Position numbers and translations under genes: made by a program | Shown: one piece after another, positions 12,750-14,069 of the stretch | Layout: each line of letters starts with the position of its first letter | How positions within the stretch are numbered: the stretch's first letter is position 1 | The notes under the pieces: model-generated | What the model was told of the DNA's origin: nothing | Seen by the model: the letters and a program-made list of their open reading frames with translations, nothing else | Databases searched by the model: none | Origin: Frankiales bacterium | GTDB lineage: Bacteria > Actinomycetota > Actinomycetes > Mycobacteriales > SCTD01 | DNA: 14,069 nt | Reading direction: 5' to 3' | NCBI GenBank assembly: GCA_025465145.1 | Contig: JAODNS010000213.1 | Coordinates: 1-14,069, forward strand

Positions 12750-13453
12750 GGCAACTGGCCGCTCTCTGCCTGCTGCTCGCAGCGGCGTGCGGCGGCGGCA
12801 GTACGGACGACCGGACGCTCACCGTCTTCGCGGCCTCCTCCCTCACCGGTGCTCTCACCGAACAGGCGCAGCTGTTCGAGCGGGACCATCCGGGGCTCAC
12901 GGTCCGCCTGTCGTTCGCGGGGTCGCAGTCGCTCGTCGCGCAGCTGGAGCAGGGGGCGCCTGCCGACGTGCTGGCCACGGCAGACACCGCATCCATGGCC
13001 GCCACCGGCCTGGTCGCGTCGCGCGTCTTCGCCCGCAACGCCCTCGCTGTCGTCACCGCGCCCGGGAACCCGCTGCGCGTGCGCACCCTGGCCGACCTGG
13101 CCCAGCCAGGGCTGCGGGTCGTCCTCGCCGGACCGACCGTCCCCGCCGGTCGGGCTTCGACCAAGGCGCTCGCCGCCGCCGGGGTGCGGGTCCGCCCCGT
13201 GTCGCTCGAGCAGGACGTCAAGGGCGTGGTCACCAAGGTGCGCCTCGGCGAGGCCGACGCGGGGATCGCCTACGTCACCGATGTCACGTCCGCCGACGGC
13301 GCTGTCGACGGGACCGCGCTGCCCGGCGTCAGCAACGAGCTGCCGGTGGCCGTCGTGCGACGCGGGACCGACGCGCAGCAGTTCGCGGACTTCCTCCTGA
13401 GCAGCCGCGGCCAGCAGGTGCTGAGGACGTACGGCTTCCTGCCGCCACCGTGA
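12746..13453 (+). CDS. modA: Molybdate ABC transporter substrate-binding lipoprotein
   Basis: ModA captures molybdate (or tungstate) outside the membrane and delivers it to ModBC. The 235-residue protein starts with a very short lipoprotein signal MRQLAALCLLLAAAC, with the lipidated Cys at 15. Ligand-site regions are visible: TVFAASSLTGAL (26-37), SFAGSQSLVAQLEQGAPADVLATAD (56-80), and EQDVKGVVTKVRLGEADAGIAYVTDV (155-180) with the Val and Tyr positions of the oxyanion pocket. The segment VPAGRAST (132-139) lacks the Tyr common after GR in E. coli-type ModA. The GTG overlaps the regulator stop, and the TGA overlaps the modB GTG as GTGA, so the genes are co-translated. Confidence 0.94.
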   Translation: MRQLAALCLLLAAACGGGSTDDRTLTVFAASSLTGALTEQAQLFERDHPGLTVRLSFAGSQSLVAQLEQGAPADVLATADTASMAATGLVASRVFARNALAVVTAPGNPLRVRTLADLAQPGLRVVLAGPTVPAGRASTKALAAAGVRVRPVSLEQDVKGVVTKVRLGEADAGIAYVTDVTSADGAVDGTALPGVSNELPVAVVRRGTDAQQFADFLLSSRGQQVLRTYGFLPPP

Positions 13454-14069
13454 ACCGCACCCGGACGCCGCTGCCGCTGCTCGTCCCGGCTGTCGGCGGT
13501 CTGCTGCTCGTGCTGATCCCGCTCGGCGCCCTGCTCGCGCGCACGCCGTGGTCACGCCTGCCGGCGCTGCTCAGCACCGGACAGGTGCGCGACGCGCTGC
13601 TGCTCTCGATCCGCTGCTCGCTGGCCGCCGTCGTCCTGTCGGTGCTGCTCGGCGTGCCGCTGGCCTGGCTGCTCGCCCGCTCGTCGGTGCCGGGCCGTCG
13701 GCTGCTGCGCGCGCTCGTCGTCGTACCCCTCGTGCTGCCGCCCGTGGTGGGCGGGGTCGCGCTGCTCCTCGCCTTCGGGCGCAAGGGGGTGCTCGGCCCG
13801 TTGCTCGTCGAGGCCGGAGCAGTCCCGGCGTTCACGCCGTACGGCGTCGTGATCGCCGAGACGTTCGTGGCGCTGCCCTTCCTGGTGCTCACGGTCGAGG
13901 GTGCGCTGGCCGGGCTGGACCGCGGACGCGAGGAGGTGGCCGCGACGCTGGGCGCCGGCCCGCTGCGCGCCTTCGCGACCGTGACGCTGCCCTTGGCCGC
14001 GCCCGGCATCGTGGCGAGCGCCATCTTCGTGTTCCTGGAGTCGCTGGACGAGTTCACCGGCACCTTCTT
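13450..14069 (+). CDS. modB: Molybdate ABC transporter permease ModB, 3' end beyond the window
   Basis: This is the membrane subunit of the molybdate importer, which docks ModA outside and the ATPase ModC inside. The 206 residues present include helices near 10-29, 51-76, 88-110, 131-151 and one starting near 186. LPPVVGGVALLLAFGRKGVLGPL (96-118) is ModB-like. The cytoplasmic EAA loop that contacts the ATPase is EEVAATLGAGPLRAFATVTLPLAAPGI (161-187). The sequence then reads FLESLDEFTGTF where ModB usually has an ALGEFGAT-type segment, a form nearer to polyamine/iron-type permeases. The gene starts at a GTG overlapping the modA stop. Roughly the last fifth and any modC lie outside the window. 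Confidence 0.92.
   Translation, partial: MNRTRTPLPLLVPAVGGLLLVLIPLGALLARTPWSRLPALLSTGQVRDALLLSIRCSLAAVVLSVLLGVPLAWLLARSSVPGRRLLRALVVVPLVLPPVVGGVALLLAFGRKGVLGPLLVEAGAVPAFTPYGVVIAETFVALPFLVLTVEGALAGLDRGREEVAATLGAGPLRAFATVTLPLAAPGIVASAIFVFLESLDEFTGTF

Noticed and set aside
12350..13555. Minus-strand frames opposite the molybdate genes
   Set aside because: They are antisense to clear regulator, modA and modB genes joined by GTGA overlaps, and show no domain pattern.

Overview
This window is a gene-dense, very GC-rich piece of an actinobacterial chromosome. GTG starts are frequent, third codon positions are almost all G or C, and the order ychF / DUF6542 membrane protein / ispH / lipid-droplet-associated protein / xseA ... 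xseB matches the conserved block Rv1112 to Rv1107c of Mycobacterium tuberculosis. A high-GC Actinomycetia outside Mycobacterium is likely; I cannot name the genus.

Layout. Bases 1-221 are the 3' end of a tyrosine recombinase, probably the edge of an integrated element. Then come ychF (-), rmuC (+), an 88-residue orphan (-), a DUF6542 membrane protein (+), ispH (-), a lipid-droplet-associated protein followed by xseA (+), a minus-strand set running GNAT acetyltransferase, CPA1 Na+/H+ antiporter and a 33-residue one-helix membrane ORF, then xseB (+). From about 12.28 kb down to 8.85 kb a minus-strand operon runs: flavin reductase, TetR regulator, unknown 191-residue protein, kynureninase-like PLP enzyme, DUF4245 membrane-anchored protein. 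At the right edge a molybdate module starts on the plus strand: HTH-TOBE (Mop) regulator, modA, and modB cut by the window end.

How it works together. The left and middle parts are housekeeping: ribosome-associated ATPase, DNA repair (RmuC, exonuclease VII), and the last step of the MEP isoprenoid pathway. The right part is molybdate uptake with its own molybdate-sensing candidate. The flavin reductase / TetR / kynureninase-like operon is the least understood section; its junctions overlap by 4 bases, which suggests one co-translated unit.

Organisation. There is no gene-free stretch over about 110 bases. Convergent neighbours end in abutting or overlapping stop codons. At least six first-in-transcript genes have a TANNNT hexamer ending 6-8 bases before the start codon, the arrangement expected for leaderless mRNAs. 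The lipid-droplet gene instead has a perfect AGGAGG. xseA and xseB, normally adjacent, are separated by three opposite-strand genes. I see no CRISPR array, rRNA, tRNA, insertion sequence or obvious novel defence system.
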